The translations under genes were made by a program, and so were the position numbers. Positions 36,837 to 46,183 of a stretch of 60,916 nucleotides of DNA are shown one piece after another (the stretch's first letter is position 1; each line of letters starts with the position of its first letter). The stretch is from NCBI RefSeq assembly GCF_023544715.1, contig NZ_JAMJEZ010000015.1, positions 1 through 60,916 of the forward strand, written 5' to 3'. Below the pieces are notes generated by a model, which searched no databases, had not been told where the DNA came from, and saw nothing but the letters and a program-made list of their open reading frames with translations. The stretch is from Pseudomonas eutrophicaquae (GTDB taxonomy: Bacteria; Pseudomonadota; Gammaproteobacteria; Pseudomonadales; Pseudomonadaceae).

Positions 36837-37328
36837 TCAGCGCCGGCGCAGCAGCTGATAGCCCTGCAGGCCGATCAGGGCGATGAAGCCCAGCAGGCTC
36901 CACTCGGGAATCCCCAGCCCCAAGAGCGTCCAGCTGATCTCCGTGCAATCGGCGGTGCCATGCAGCACCAGCCCGACGATCTGCTGCAGCGGCAGGGCTT
37001 CGAGCATGTAATCCAGGCTCGGCAGGCATGCCGGCAGCTGGTCCGGCGGCAGGCTCTGCAACCAGAGCTGGCGCCCGGCGGTGGCCGCGCCACCCAGCGC
37101 ACACAACAGGCTCAGCCCGGCATAGATCCGCCGCCCCTGGCGCTGCGGGCCGTGCAGCGCCGCCAGCAGCGCCAGCAGCCCCACCCCGGCAAAGGCGATC
37201 CGCTGCACGATGCACAGCGGGCAGGGCTCAAGGCCCTGGACGTGTTCCAGATAAAGGCCGATGGCCAGCAGCAGGCTGCAACCGGCGAAGATCAGCAGAT
37301 TCAGCAAGCGGGGATTGCCCAGCGCCAT
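36837..37328 (-). CDS. dsbB: Disulfide bond formation protein DsbB (DsbH type)
   Basis: DsbB is the inner-membrane quinone reductase that re-oxidises DsbA. The 163-residue product has four hydrophobic segments. Both cysteine pairs are present: C36-C39 (EPCPLC) in the first periplasmic loop, and C101 and C128 in the second. The start at 37328 has GGGAG five bases upstream. It lies between algQ and the heme cluster as in P. aeruginosa, whose copy here is called dsbH. Confidence 0.94.
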   Translation of the reverse strand: MALGNPRLLNLLIFAGCSLLLAIGLYLEHVQGLEPCPLCIVQRIAFAGVGLLALLAALHGPQRQGRRIYAGLSLLCALGGAATAGRQLWLQSLPPDQLPACLPSLDYMLEALPLQQIVGLVLHGTADCTEISWTLLGLGIPEWSLLGFIALIGLQGYQLLRRR

Positions 37329-37389
37329 GATGACTCCCGTGACATTGATTGAGCAGATCGGATCGGGCGGCCAGCGCCGCCCGCCCGGT

Positions 37390-38628
37390 TCAGCGCGCCG
37401 GCCCCGGCTGCGGCAGTGCCGGCAGCTCGCGGCCCAGCAGCCCCAGCCCCTGCTGCAGGACCTGCTGGCTGCGCGCGGTGTCGCCCAGATGCTCAAGCAG
37501 GCGGGCCAGCTCGATGCAGGCCTCGGCGCTGCGCTCACACTGCAGGCTGCGCTCGAAATAATCGCGCGCCTTGCCCCACAGGCGGTTACGCAGCGACAGA
37601 CGCCCCAGCGCCAGCAGCAGCGCCGCATCGCCCGGATGGGCCTTGAGCCAGCCCTCGGCGCGGCGCAGCTGGGCGGCCAGATCCTGGCCCTGCAGCCGCC
37701 CATAAAGCGGCACCAGCTGCGGATCGTATTCACGCTGCAAGGCCGCGCTCAGCAGCGCCTCGCCTTGGGCCTCGGCGCTCTGGCCAAAACCGCGCAGCAG
37801 CTCGACGTAGGCGACCAGCAGCGCCGGCTGCTGACGCTGTGCCTGCCCAAACGCCTGCCAGGCCTCCTGCAGCGCGGCCGGATCACCGGGCGCACAGCGC
37901 TCAGCGGCGGCGCGCAACTGGGCGCGCCAGGCGTGGGCTTCAAGGGCCTCGAGACGCGCCAGCGGCAGGGTCTGTACCCGGCGCAGCTCGGGGAGCAGCG
38001 CGCTCAGGGCGTACCAGTCCTGCAGGCGCTCCAGTACGCCTGGCAACAGACGCAGCGCCTCGGGATGCCGGGGATGATGCTCGCGCACCCGCTGCAGCGC
38101 ATCGCGCGCTTGGCTGTCGCAGCCACGCTCGATCAGCATCCGCGCGTGCTCCAGTGCCACCAGTACCTCGGCCTCGGGATCACGCTCCAGCGCCTCGGAC
38201 AGCAGGGCTTCTGCCTGGGCATGCTCGCCCAGCGCATGGGCCGCACGCGCCGCGCCGAGACTAGCCAGCAGCGGCTGCGGAGCATGCCGGGCCGCCTGGG
38301 ACAACAGCTTGAGGGCGCTCGACCAGTCCCCGGCCGCCAGCGCCAGCACGCCACGGCGCACCGCCTGCTGGACACGGCGCTGACGATTGCGCCCCGACCA
38401 GGGATTGACCACCCGCCCCGACGCGCCCAGCAGCCGCAGCAGCAGGCGCGCGCCGTACACCAGCCCCGCCAGCAGCGCACAGAGCGCGAGGAACACCCAG
38501 AAGGTCGCCTCAAAGCGCAGGCCACCGTAGGCAATCAGCACATAACCGGCCTGATCGGCGACCGCCAGCCCCAACAGGGCGGCGGCGACAATGACCAGCA
38601 ACAGCAGCAACAGGAGGCGGTTGTTCAT
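37390..38628 (-). CDS. hemY: HemY-like tetratricopeptide membrane protein
   Basis: In gammaproteobacteria this HemY is not protoporphyrinogen oxidase but a membrane-anchored TPR protein of uncertain role, co-transcribed with heme genes. The 412-residue product has two N-terminal hydrophobic helices (residues about 4-24 and 40-62). A run of TPR-like helical pairs follows, such as GDWSSALKLLSQAARHAP and GDAALLLALGRLSLRNRLWG. It overlaps the hemX stop by four bases. Confidence 0.93.
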   Translation of the reverse strand: MNNRLLLLLLLVIVAAALLGLAVADQAGYVLIAYGGLRFEATFWVFLALCALLAGLVYGARLLLRLLGASGRVVNPWSGRNRQRRVQQAVRRGVLALAAGDWSSALKLLSQAARHAPQPLLASLGAARAAHALGEHAQAEALLSEALERDPEAEVLVALEHARMLIERGCDSQARDALQRVREHHPRHPEALRLLPGVLERLQDWYALSALLPELRRVQTLPLARLEALEAHAWRAQLRAAAERCAPGDPAALQEAWQAFGQAQRQQPALLVAYVELLRGFGQSAEAQGEALLSAALQREYDPQLVPLYGRLQGQDLAAQLRRAEGWLKAHPGDAALLLALGRLSLRNRLWGKARDYFERSLQCERSAEACIELARLLEHLGDTARSQQVLQQGLGLLGRELPALPQPGPAR

Positions 38629-39869
38629 GGGCGGACCTCCTCAGTCGCCGCAGCGGCCGGAGTGGATTCGGCCGGCGCCGGTGCGCTCTCTGCGGGCGCT
38701 GCCGACGCCTCGGCGGCTGCCGCGCGGGCCGAGGCTTCGGGTGCTACCTCGGAGGTCGCGGGGGTCTCTGCGAGGCTCTGCTGCAAGGCCGCGCGGGCGC
38801 GCTGCTCCAGATAGGCCTGCAGGGCATTGAGCGCCGGGGCCAGATCCGGCAGCGCCACGGCCACCGGCTGGGCCTGCAGCTCACCCAGACGCGCATACAG
38901 CGCCTGATTGTGCGCATCCTCCAGGCCGAAGAACTGCTGCACCAGCTCGCGAGCCTGCTCCAGCGCGCGGGCATAGACCGGCGCATCGGCATGTAGCGCC
39001 GCCCACTGCGCCTGTTCCAGCGCCAGGCGCAGGGCCAGACGCAGCTGCTCGCGGGTCTGCCCGGCCAGCAGCGGCGCCACCTCGTCACTGGCGGTAAATT
39101 CCAGCCGCACAAAGCCGCTCAGCTGCTGCCACCAGGCCTGCCAGCCATCGCGGTTAGCCGGTGCGGCGGGTGCTGCAGTCGGCTGGAAGACCGGCAGACG
39201 GCTGTCCAGCCCGGCGGCCTGCTCACCGAGCGCCGCCAGCTGCAGGAACAGGCCGGTGCGGTCGATCACCGGCAGGCGCCGCAGCGCTTCCAGGCTGCGC
39301 GCCAGCTGCTCGCGGGCGGCAAAGGCCGAGGGATCATCGTGATCGCGCAGGATCTGGTCACTGGCCTGCACCAGCGCGCGGGCGCTGTTGACGTCCTGCA
39401 GGGCGCTCAGGCGCAGCGAGGCCAGACGCAGCAGGTATTCGGCTTCCGCCAGCCGCCACTCCTGCCGGCTGGCGCCCAGCACCTGATCGATGCGCACCGA
39501 CAAGGTCTGCTGCTGGGTCTGCAGATCCGCGAGCAGGCGCTGCTGCTCGCTCAACACCTCAGCGCCCGGCAGGGCCGCCAGGCGCGCGTTCAGTGCCTGC
39601 GCGCTTTGCGCGCTGCGCTGCGTCTGCTCGGTGAGGCGCATCTCCAGGCTCTGCAGCTGGGCCACCAGCTGCGGGTCGGTCGGCTTTTGCAGCTGACTGA
39701 CGCTCCAGCCGCCCAGCAGCAGCGCGCCGCCGGCCAGCAGCAGCGCCAGCAGGCTCAGACGGGAGCCGCCACGGGGTGCCGGCGCGGGCGCCGCAGGGGC
39801 TGCGCTCGGGGTGGGGGTTGCCGGTTCAGCCGGCGGCAGTTGTTCGGGTTGCGAGGCGGCGTCGGTCAC
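38625..39869 (-). CDS. hemX: HemX family protein (putative uroporphyrinogen-III C-methyltransferase)
   Basis: HemX is a single-span membrane protein in the hemCDXY operon; its annotated methyltransferase activity is not established. The 414-residue product has an Ala/Pro-rich cytoplasmic start, one hydrophobic helix (SLLALLLAGGALLLGGW) and a long coiled-coil periplasmic part. The conserved LAEAEYLLRLASLRL motif and an Ala/Glu-rich tail are present. The start is a GTG at 39869 with AAGGA upstream. Its stop overlaps the hemY ATG (ATGA). Confidence 0.9.
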   Translation of the reverse strand: MTDAASQPEQLPPAEPATPTPSAAPAAPAPAPRGGSRLSLLALLLAGGALLLGGWSVSQLQKPTDPQLVAQLQSLEMRLTEQTQRSAQSAQALNARLAALPGAEVLSEQQRLLADLQTQQQTLSVRIDQVLGASRQEWRLAEAEYLLRLASLRLSALQDVNSARALVQASDQILRDHDDPSAFAAREQLARSLEALRRLPVIDRTGLFLQLAALGEQAAGLDSRLPVFQPTAAPAAPANRDGWQAWWQQLSGFVRLEFTASDEVAPLLAGQTREQLRLALRLALEQAQWAALHADAPVYARALEQARELVQQFFGLEDAHNQALYARLGELQAQPVAVALPDLAPALNALQAYLEQRARAALQQSLAETPATSEVAPEASARAAAAEASAAPAESAPAPAESTPAAAATEEVRP

Positions 39870-39915
39870 GGAGGCATCCTTCGGTAAGGTACGCCGCAGT
39901 GCGGCGCACCGACGG

Positions 39916-40683
39916 TTAACGGGATTCGGACTGGTCGGCCAGGGCCGCCAGCAGGGCCGCAGCGCTGGCGCCGTGGCAGTTGCGTACATCAAGGGCGCCC
40001 GCTGCGCGGGCCAGTTCGGCGACCCGCTCACTGGGCACGAACAGCGGCAGACGCGCCACCTCTGGCCAGTGCGCGCCGGCCAGCTGCTGCAGATTGCTCA
40101 GCCCCTCACCACTGCTGACCACCAGGCCATTGAGCGCCTGCTCGCGCAGCGTGGCCAGCAGGGTACCGGCCGGATAGTCCGGCAGCACACGCCGGTACAG
40201 CGGCAGAAAATCGACCCGCACACCGCGTGCGCGCAGCTGAGCAGCAAGCCAGTCGCGCCCGCTGTCGCCGCGCAGGATCAGCACCTGCGCATCGGGCATA
40301 TTCAGCAGTGCCTGCACAGCCGGCAGCGCCAACAGCGCTTCGCTGTTATCGCCGTGCTCAGGCCAGTGGGCATCCAGGCCATAAGCCTCCAGCAGCGCGC
40401 CGGTGGCCGGGCCGACCGCAAACCAGCGCTGGCGGGCCGGTGGTTGCGGCCAGTAGCGATCCAGCAGCTCAAGCCCCAGGCGCGCGGCCGGTTTGCTGAC
40501 CGCAATCACCGCATCGTAGCGATCCAGATCGAGCAGCAGGCTGCGCTGCTCGGGAGTTTCCGCCAGCGGCTCGATGGCCAGCAGCGGCAGGCAATGGCCG
40601 AAGATTCCCTGCGCGGCGAGGGTCTGGGCCAGAGCGGCGCAGTCCTCGGCCGGACGGGTCAGCAGCAGACGCCAGTCGCTCAC
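39916..40683 (-). CDS. hemD: Uroporphyrinogen-III synthase
   Basis: HemD closes and inverts ring D of hydroxymethylbilane to make uroporphyrinogen III. The 255-residue product shows the weakly conserved HemD pattern: [17 protein letters not shown] at the N-terminus, [34 protein letters not shown] and a C-terminal SSGEGLSNL. The start is a GTG at 40683 overlapping the hemC stop by four bases (GTGA). Confidence 0.93.
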   Translation of the reverse strand: MSDWRLLLTRPAEDCAALAQTLAAQGIFGHCLPLLAIEPLAETPEQRSLLLDLDRYDAVIAVSKPAARLGLELLDRYWPQPPARQRWFAVGPATGALLEAYGLDAHWPEHGDNSEALLALPAVQALLNMPDAQVLILRGDSGRDWLAAQLRARGVRVDFLPLYRRVLPDYPAGTLLATLREQALNGLVVSSGEGLSNLQQLAGAHWPEVARLPLFVPSERVAELARAAGALDVRNCHGASAAALLAALADQSESR

Positions 40684-41618
40684 GGCTGGCCTGCGTCGCC
40701 GTAGACGGCGGCGAGGATGCGATCCGCGCCCTGAGCCAGCAGCGCCTCGGCCACCTGAACACCGAGCGCCTCGGCTTGCGCACGCGGGGCACATGCTTCG
40801 GCGCGCAGCAGCTCGCCGCCATCGGGCTGACCGACCAGTCCACGCAGCCACAGATCATCGCCATCGAGCAGCGCGTAGCAGGCAATCGGCACTTGGCAGC
40901 CGCCGTTGAGGTGCTTGTTCAGCGCGCGCTCAGCGTTGACCCGATCGGCAGTATCGGCGTGATGCAGCGGCGCCAGCAGCGCGTGCAGCTCAGCATCGGC
41001 CGTGCGGCACTCGATGCCCACCGCGCCCTGACCACCGGCCGGCAGGCTGTCTTCGGCGCTGATAAAGGCGCGGATGCGCGCCTCAAAGCCCAGGCGAATC
41101 AGCCCGGCGGCGGCGAGGATGATGGCGTCATACTCGCCGGCATCCAGTTTGGCCAGACGGGTGTTGACGTTGCCGCGCAGGAAGCGGATTTCCAGGTCCG
41201 GGCGGCGCGCCAGCAGCTGGGCCTGACGGCGCAGGCTGGAGGTACCGACCACACTACCGGCCGGCAGCGCGTCGAGGCTGGCGTAGGTATTGGAAACAAA
41301 GGCATCGCGCGGGTCTTCACGCTCGCAGATGCAGTACAGACCGAGGCCTTCGGGGAAGTCCATCGGCACATCCTTCATCGAATGCACAGCGATGTCGGCT
41401 TCGTTGTCCAGCAGGGCGGTTTCCAGTTCCTTGACGAACAGGCCCTTGCCGCCGATCTTGGCCAGCGGCGCATCGAGCAGCTTGTCGCCGCGACTGACCA
41501 TCGGTACCAGGGTCACGATCAGGCCCGGGTGGGCCGCTTCAAGGCGGGCCTTGACGTACTCGGCCTGCCACAGGGCGAGGGCACTCTTGCGGGTGGCGAT
41601 GCGGATTTCGCGGGGCAT
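40680..41618 (-). CDS. hemC: Porphobilinogen deaminase (hydroxymethylbilane synthase)
   Basis: HemC polymerises four porphobilinogens on a dipyrromethane cofactor. The 312-residue product has the cofactor-binding Cys at 241 in [13 protein letters not shown] and the catalytic Asp in [10 protein letters not shown] (residue 83). It also has [12 protein letters not shown] and [12 protein letters not shown]. The ATG at 41618 is used; a TTG two codons upstream is possible. It is the first gene of hemC-hemD-hemX-hemY. Confidence 0.97.
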   Translation of the reverse strand: MPREIRIATRKSALALWQAEYVKARLEAAHPGLIVTLVPMVSRGDKLLDAPLAKIGGKGLFVKELETALLDNEADIAVHSMKDVPMDFPEGLGLYCICEREDPRDAFVSNTYASLDALPAGSVVGTSSLRRQAQLLARRPDLEIRFLRGNVNTRLAKLDAGEYDAIILAAAGLIRLGFEARIRAFISAEDSLPAGGQGAVGIECRTADAELHALLAPLHHADTADRVNAERALNKHLNGGCQVPIACYALLDGDDLWLRGLVGQPDGGELLRAEACAPRAQAEALGVQVAEALLAQGADRILAAVYGDAGQP

Positions 41619-41711
41619 GGGCAATTCCAGACGATCAGGGAAGTCGGCCGATGATAGCAGCTTGCCCGCCCGCCTCCGCAGGCCTGCCCGGCCAGATCAG
41701 CGCACCCGCGC

Positions 41712-42449
41712 TCACGACAATCCGCGCATCAGCTTGCGCAGGCCGCTGACATGCCGGCGACTGACCGTCAGGCTCGCCTCATCCAGCCCGCGCAGATAGA
41801 GCTGGAAGTAGCCATGCACATCGCGCTGCAAGTGATCGATGCGCTCGCGCATCACCAGCGCGTTGCGGTGGATGCGCACCAGGCGTTCGCCAAACTCCTC
41901 CTCCAGCCCCTTGAGGGTCTCATCGAGCAGCAGCTCGCCACCGGTATGGCGCAGGGTCACGTACTTGTGATCGGCAATGAAATACAGCACCTCCCCAAGC
42001 GCCACCAGCTCGACGCCGCGCCGGGTGCGCGCGCCGATATGGCTGCGCGGCGCCTGCCCCGGCTGGGGTGCGGCCACCAGGGCCAGCAGCTGGGCGCGAC
42101 TGGGCGCCACGGCAGCCGCCAGTGCGGCAGCCAGCCCATCAACGCCCTCGCTCAGGCACAGCAGCGCCAGCGCCTCGCGGCGCAGCCCGGCCAGCTGCGC
42201 CGCCTCGCCACACAGCACCAGCGCCGGGGACGGCTCGTATTCGCACAGGCGGGCCGCGACCTGCAGGCCATCGCCGGGCAGCGCCACATCTAGCAGGACG
42301 ATGTCCGGCTGCAGGCTGTCGATCTGCGCCAGCGCCTCGGCAACGCTGGCCACCTCGGCCGCAAGAGGGCGATAGCCCGGCAGCTGGCTGATCCACTCGG
42401 CCAGCTGCGCGCGGATCAGGGGTTCACCGGTGACGATCAGGACATTCAT
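41712..42449 (-). CDS. algR: AlgR-like LytTR regulator with a degenerate receiver domain
   Basis: AlgR is the LytTR-type response regulator of alginate, pili and virulence genes in Pseudomonas. The 245-residue product has an intact LytTR DNA-binding half (RSHIGARTRRGVELVALGEV, FIADHKYVTLRH, RLVRIHRNALV, TVSRRHVSGLRKLM). The receiver half keeps D54 in VLLDVALPG. It has lost the acidic pair (VDDEP is VTGEP, residues 6-10), the conserved Thr (the FCTA position reads LCGE) and the conserved Lys (the VKP position reads LSEGV). Phosphotransfer is therefore doubtful. The AlgZ kinase gene expected between algR and argH is absent. The ATG at 42449 has GGAG upstream. Confidence 0.92.
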   Translation of the reverse strand: MNVLIVTGEPLIRAQLAEWISQLPGYRPLAAEVASVAEALAQIDSLQPDIVLLDVALPGDGLQVAARLCEYEPSPALVLCGEAAQLAGLRREALALLCLSEGVDGLAAALAAAVAPSRAQLLALVAAPQPGQAPRSHIGARTRRGVELVALGEVLYFIADHKYVTLRHTGGELLLDETLKGLEEEFGERLVRIHRNALVMRERIDHLQRDVHGYFQLYLRGLDEASLTVSRRHVSGLRKLMRGLS

Positions 42450-42548
42450 GGGATCAGCTCCCTGCAAGGGTCACGTTCAAGCGTAGACTAACGCGCCCTG
42501 TGACCGTCGGTCATGATCAAAGTCATTTCCCGGCCAAACAGGCATTTC

Positions 42549-42564
42549 TGGCACGAAAAGTGCC
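42549..42564. promoter_or_regulatory. Near-palindromic sigma-54-like element between algR and argH
   Basis: TGGCACGAAAAGTGCC keeps the GG-N10-GC spacing of a -24/-12 promoter on the plus strand, 82 bases before the argH start. Because GGCAC/GTGCC is palindromic, it also reads as GG-N10-GC on the minus strand toward algR. It could equally be an operator hairpin. A second palindrome, TGACCGTCGGTCA, lies at 42501-42513. Confidence 0.35.
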
Positions 42565-42645
42565 CGCGAGGCATCGCCCGGCGGCCGTAGGCGACCTGCT
42601 ATCATGCCGGCCATTTTCGACCCGCATGCAGCACGAGAACTCCCA

Positions 42646-44040
42646 ATGAGCAGCGAAAAAACCAACCAGTCCTGGGGCGGCCGCTTCAGCGAGCCGGTCG
42701 ACGCCTTCGTCGCCCGCTTCACCGCCTCCGTCGACTTCGACAAGCGCCTGTACCGCCACGACATCATGGGCTCGATCGCCCACGCCACCATGCTCGAACA
42801 AGCCGGCGTGCTCACCGCCGCCGAGCGCGATGTGATCATCGACGGCCTGACACAGATCCAGGCCGAGATCGAGGCCGGCACCTTCGACTGGCGCGTCGAC
42901 CTGGAAGACGTGCACATGAACATCGAGGCGCGCCTGACCGACCGCATCGGCATCACCGGTAAGAAGCTGCACACCGGGCGTAGCCGCAACGACCAGGTCG
43001 CCACCGACATCCGCTTGTGGCTGCGCGACGAGATCGACGTGATCCTTGCCGAGATCACCCGTCTGCAGGAAGGTCTGCTGGAGCAGGCCGAGCAGCACGC
43101 CGAAGTGATCATGCCCGGCTTCACCCACCTGCAGACCGCGCAGCCGGTGAGCTTCGGCCACCACCTGCTGGCCTGGTTCGAGATGCTGTCGCGCGACTAC
43201 GAGCGCCTGGTCGACTGCCGCAAGCGGGTCAACCGCATGCCGCTGGGCTCGGCGGCGCTGGCCGGTACCACCTACCCGATCCAGCGCGAGATCACCTGTG
43301 AGCTGCTGGGTTTTGAGGCGATCGGCGGCAACTCGCTGGACGGCGTGTCGGATCGCGACTTCGCCATCGAATTCTGCGCCGCCGCCTCGCTGGCGATGAT
43401 GCACCTGTCGCGCTTCTCCGAGGAGCTGGTGCTGTGGACTTCCGCGCAGTTCAACTTCATCGAGCTGCCGGATCGTTTCTGCACCGGCTCCTCGATCATG
43501 CCGCAGAAGAAGAACCCCGACGTGCCCGAGCTGGTGCGCGGCAAGAGCGGCCGCGTGTTCGGCGCGCTGACCGGCCTCTTGACCCTGATGAAGGGCCAGC
43601 CGCTGGCCTACAACAAGGACAACCAGGAGGACAAGGAGCCGCTGTTCGACGCCGCCGACACCCTGCGCGACAGCCTGCGCGCCTTCGCCGACATGATCCC
43701 GGCGATCAAGCCGCGCGTCGAGGTGATGCGCGAGGCGGCGCGTCGCGGCTTCTCCACCGCCACGGATCTCGCCGACTACCTGGTGCGCAAGGGCCTGCCG
43801 TTCCGCGACTGCCACGAGATCGTCGGCCACGCGGTGAAGTACGGCGTCACCACCGGCAAGGACCTGGCCGAGATGAGCCTGGATGAGCTGCGCCAGTTCA
43901 GCGACCAGATCACCGACGACGTATTCGCCGTGCTGACCCTGGAAGGCTCGGTCAACGCCCGCAACCACATCGGCGGCACCGCCCCGGCGCAGGTGCGCGC
44001 CGCCGTGGCCCGCGGCCGCGAACTGCTGGCCGCACGCTGA
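42646..44040 (+). CDS. argH: Argininosuccinate lyase
   Basis: ArgH splits argininosuccinate into arginine and fumarate, the last step of arginine synthesis. The 464-residue product carries the fumarase/aspartase signature [11 protein letters not shown] at 281-291 with the catalytic Ser283 and the base His161 in [10 protein letters not shown]. The ATG at 42646 gives the usual N-terminus [14 protein letters not shown]. It is divergent from algR; no algZ lies between. Confidence 0.98.
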   Translation: MSSEKTNQSWGGRFSEPVDAFVARFTASVDFDKRLYRHDIMGSIAHATMLEQAGVLTAAERDVIIDGLTQIQAEIEAGTFDWRVDLEDVHMNIEARLTDRIGITGKKLHTGRSRNDQVATDIRLWLRDEIDVILAEITRLQEGLLEQAEQHAEVIMPGFTHLQTAQPVSFGHHLLAWFEMLSRDYERLVDCRKRVNRMPLGSAALAGTTYPIQREITCELLGFEAIGGNSLDGVSDRDFAIEFCAAASLAMMHLSRFSEELVLWTSAQFNFIELPDRFCTGSSIMPQKKNPDVPELVRGKSGRVFGALTGLLTLMKGQPLAYNKDNQEDKEPLFDAADTLRDSLRAFADMIPAIKPRVEVMREAARRGFSTATDLADYLVRKGLPFRDCHEIVGHAVKYGVTTGKDLAEMSLDELRQFSDQITDDVFAVLTLEGSVNARNHIGGTAPAQVRAAVARGRELLAAR

Positions 44041-44159
44041 CGGATGGCCGGGTGCAGCGCTACCGTACCGCGCGCGGCACCCGGCACGACCAATCAGCGC
44101 TTGCCGCCCGCAGCCAGGGCGGGTTATGAAGAAGGCCTGCGCGTTCTGGAACCCCCGCC

Positions 44160-44624
44160 ATGTCTGACTCTGACCGCCCACGCTTTCGTGTTGCCGCCGA
44201 CCGCCAGTCGGCCAGCCGCCGCGTGCGCTACATCGAGACCAGCCGCCCGGACGATGGCAGCTGCACCCTCTGCCAGCTGGATGAAGAGAATCCGCCGGCC
44301 CCCGACGAGACCCCCGCCATGACCGAACACAGCGCCGAAGACGATGCGCTCTTCGCCGAAGAAAAGCTGATCGAGGCCATCGAGAATCAGATCGCCGCCG
44401 GTGAGCCGCCCGCGACCCAGGCGACCCTCAACAAGCTGACCCTGGTCGGCTACGCCCGCGAGGACGCGGTGCGCCTGATGGCGCTGATCCTCGCCCACGA
44501 GATCGAGAACATGCTCGCCGAGGACCGCCCGTTCGACGGCGCCGGCTACGAGCAGATGCTGCGTGCCCTGCCCGAGCTGCCCGAAGCGCTCGGCAACGCG
44601 GACGACGACGAACAAGACGAATAA
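44160..44624 (+). CDS. Conserved hypothetical protein of pseudomonads
   Basis: I do not recognise a characterised family. The 154-residue product has a basic N-terminus (RPRFRVAADRQSASRRVRYIE), a CTLC pair, a central helical domain (EKLIEAIENQIAAGEPP, LVGYAREDAVRLMALILAHEI) and a very acidic tail ending DDDEQDE. A second in-frame ATG at 44319 is preceded by almost the same bases as the first (both CCCCCGCCATG) and would give a 101-residue protein. Which start is used cannot be settled here. Confidence 0.75.
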   Translation: MSDSDRPRFRVAADRQSASRRVRYIETSRPDDGSCTLCQLDEENPPAPDETPAMTEHSAEDDALFAEEKLIEAIENQIAAGEPPATQATLNKLTLVGYAREDAVRLMALILAHEIENMLAEDRPFDGAGYEQMLRALPELPEALGNADDDEQDE

Positions 44625-44669
44625 CCGAGGGTGGCCACGCTGGCCGCCCCGCCGTGCTCTGGAGGCACT

Positions 44670-44906
44670 ATGAAACTGACCGCCGAACTGATTGCTGAGC
44701 TGGAACTGCTGACTCTGTTCAACCCCGACAACACCCAGGAGGGGCTGAAGATCCATCACGACGCTGCGCCGGCGATGGTCGCTGCCGGTGAGCGTCTGTT
44801 CGCCAAGGGCCTGATTTCCCAGGTCGATGGTGGCTACCTGACCAGCCTCGGTCTGGATGCCGTCGAGCAGCTGCGCACCGTGCTGACCATCCTCAAGCCG
44901 GCCTAA
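44670..44906 (+). CDS. TIGR02647 family protein
   Basis: This 78-residue protein begins MKLTAELIAELELLTLFN and contains TQEGLKIHHDAAP, GLISQVDGGYLTSLG and LRTVLTILKPA, typical of the small Pseudomonas/Shewanella family TIGR02647. It looks like a winged-helix-sized helical protein, but no function is known. The ATG has GGAGG seven bases upstream. A strong terminator follows. Confidence 0.9.
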   Translation: MKLTAELIAELELLTLFNPDNTQEGLKIHHDAAPAMVAAGERLFAKGLISQVDGGYLTSLGLDAVEQLRTVLTILKPA

Positions 44907-44950
44907 GCGGCTCGCTCAAGGATGCACGCTTAGCGCGGGCTCCTTAGCCA

Positions 44951-44990
44951 AACAGCCCGCGCCGGGTTTCCGGTCGCGGGCTGTTTTGTT
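44951..44990 (+). terminator. Terminator after the TIGR02647 gene
   Basis: AACAGCCCGCG and CGCGGGCTGTT form an 11-bp stem enclosing a smaller CCGG hairpin, followed by TTTTGTTT on the plus strand. Confidence 0.92.
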
Positions 44991-45013
44991 TGGCCTTGCG
45001 GCGCAGATCCGGC

Positions 45014-45418
45014 TCAGCGCAGCTCGCCAGCTGCCTCCGGCTGGTACTCGACGCCCAGCAGGGTCAGGGTGAGAGGTTTGCCGCCGGGCATCGTCCAGTC
45101 AATCGACTGCCCGACCGAGAGCCCAAGTAGCGCGCAGCCGACCGGTGCCAGCACCGACACCGTGCCCTCGGCACCCGCCTCGTGGGGATAGACCAGCGTC
45201 AGGTGATACTCCTTGCCGCTGGCTTCCTCGCGGCAATGGGCGGTGGAGTTCATGGTCACTACGCCCGGCGGGATGGCGTCATGGCTGACCACCTCGGCAC
45301 GCTCGAGCTCGCGCTCCAGCGCCTCGGCGGTGGGGCCGAAGTCCTCCAGGCTGTCCAGCAGCTTTTCCAGACGCTGCAGGTCGAGACGGGTGAGAGTGAT
45401 GGGTGGGGACAGGCTCAT
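45014..45418 (-). CDS. rnk: Regulator of nucleoside diphosphate kinase (Rnk)
   Basis: Rnk is a GreA-like polymerase secondary-channel protein with a short coiled coil. The 134-residue product has the C-terminal FKBP-like domain (VTMNSTAHCREEASGKEYHL, TVSVLAPVGCALLGLSVGQ, IDWTMPGG) and an N-terminal coiled coil. The ATG at 45418 gives MSLSPPITLTRLDLQRLEKL; the frame reaches further upstream but without family likeness. It is convergent with the TIGR02647 gene. Confidence 0.94.
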   Translation of the reverse strand: MSLSPPITLTRLDLQRLEKLLDSLEDFGPTAEALERELERAEVVSHDAIPPGVVTMNSTAHCREEASGKEYHLTLVYPHEAGAEGTVSVLAPVGCALLGLSVGQSIDWTMPGGKPLTLTLLGVEYQPEAAGELR

Positions 45419-45460
45419 GATCGCGGCACAACTCCTCGGAACGGTGGATATAAGGGTGAA

Positions 45461-45491
45461 AAGAAAAGCCCCACCGAAACGGCAGGGCTTT
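45461..45491 (-). terminator. Terminator between the DUF1289 gene and rnk
   Basis: On the minus strand AAAGCCC and GGGCTTT enclose a GCCG/CGG inner stem with a TTT loop, followed by T-rich TTCTTTTC. It separates the cyaY-DUF1289 unit from rnk. Confidence 0.8.
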
Positions 45492-45536
45492 GAAAGATTT
45501 GCCGTGACCATAGCACAGCCTAGGGAATAGGCAAGC

Positions 45537-45734
45537 TCAGCGCTCGCGCCGCGCCTGCACCGCATTCAGGATCGCCAGACGCTCGGCATCATCGGCATCG
45601 CGCCAGGCGCGGATCTCGCTGCGCAGCCGTCCGCAGCCACGGCACACGTCATACTCATCCAGACCGCACAGGCTTACACAGGGCGAGGCGATGCGCCCCT
45701 CGTCATCGCGGCGCACCCGCAGCTCAGAGGCCAT
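45537..45734 (-). CDS. DUF1289 domain protein
   Basis: This 65-residue protein has the DUF1289 cysteine pattern ASPCVSLCGLDEYDVCRGCGR, which probably binds a metal or Fe-S cluster. A short helical C-terminus ends the protein. The start at 45734 overlaps the cyaY stop by 11 bases, so translation is likely coupled. The pairing with cyaY (frataxin) is consistent with Fe-S metabolism, but that is inference. Confidence 0.9.
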   Translation of the reverse strand: MASELRVRRDDEGRIASPCVSLCGLDEYDVCRGCGRLRSEIRAWRDADDAERLAILNAVQARRER

Positions 45735-46056
45735 CGAAGCACACCTCGGCACCGCCCTGCTCACGCACCAGGCGCGGCAGCATGCTCATCAGCGGCTCGG
45801 CGTTGCTGTCGCAGATCCAGCCGGCAGCGGCTTCGTCATAGTCGAAGTGGAAACCGCCCGAGCGGGCCGCCAGCCACAGCTGGCGCAGCGGCTCCTGGCG
45901 GCTGAAGATCAGCTGGCTGCCGTTATCGAATCGCACAGTCAGCACGCCGCCGCTGCTCTCAAGGTCGACATCCAGATCGCTGGCATCAAAGGCGTCCTCG
46001 ACGGCTGCCTGCAGGGCATCCACCAGGGTGTGGAAACGGGCTTCGGTGAGGCTCAT
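45724..46056 (-). CDS. cyaY: Frataxin-family protein CyaY
   Basis: CyaY modulates iron delivery and cysteine desulfurase activity in Fe-S cluster assembly. The 110-residue product has the frataxin pattern: an acidic first helix ([20 protein letters not shown]), [34 protein letters not shown] and a C-terminal helix. The ATG at 46056 has GGAG eight bases upstream. It diverges from lppL, as in other pseudomonads. Confidence 0.95.
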   Translation of the reverse strand: MSLTEARFHTLVDALQAAVEDAFDASDLDVDLESSGGVLTVRFDNGSQLIFSRQEPLRQLWLAARSGGFHFDYDEAAAGWICDSNAEPLMSMLPRLVREQGGAEVCFDGL

Positions 46057-46183
46057 GGGTTGGTCTCCGCAGACTCGAAACACAGGGCAGACCCCGCGCC
46101 GGCCGCGCGTTTGGGCACATAGGCAAGCCATCGGGGGGTCGGTATACTCCGGCGCAATCGTTGCTTTTACAAGGATTTCCGCC

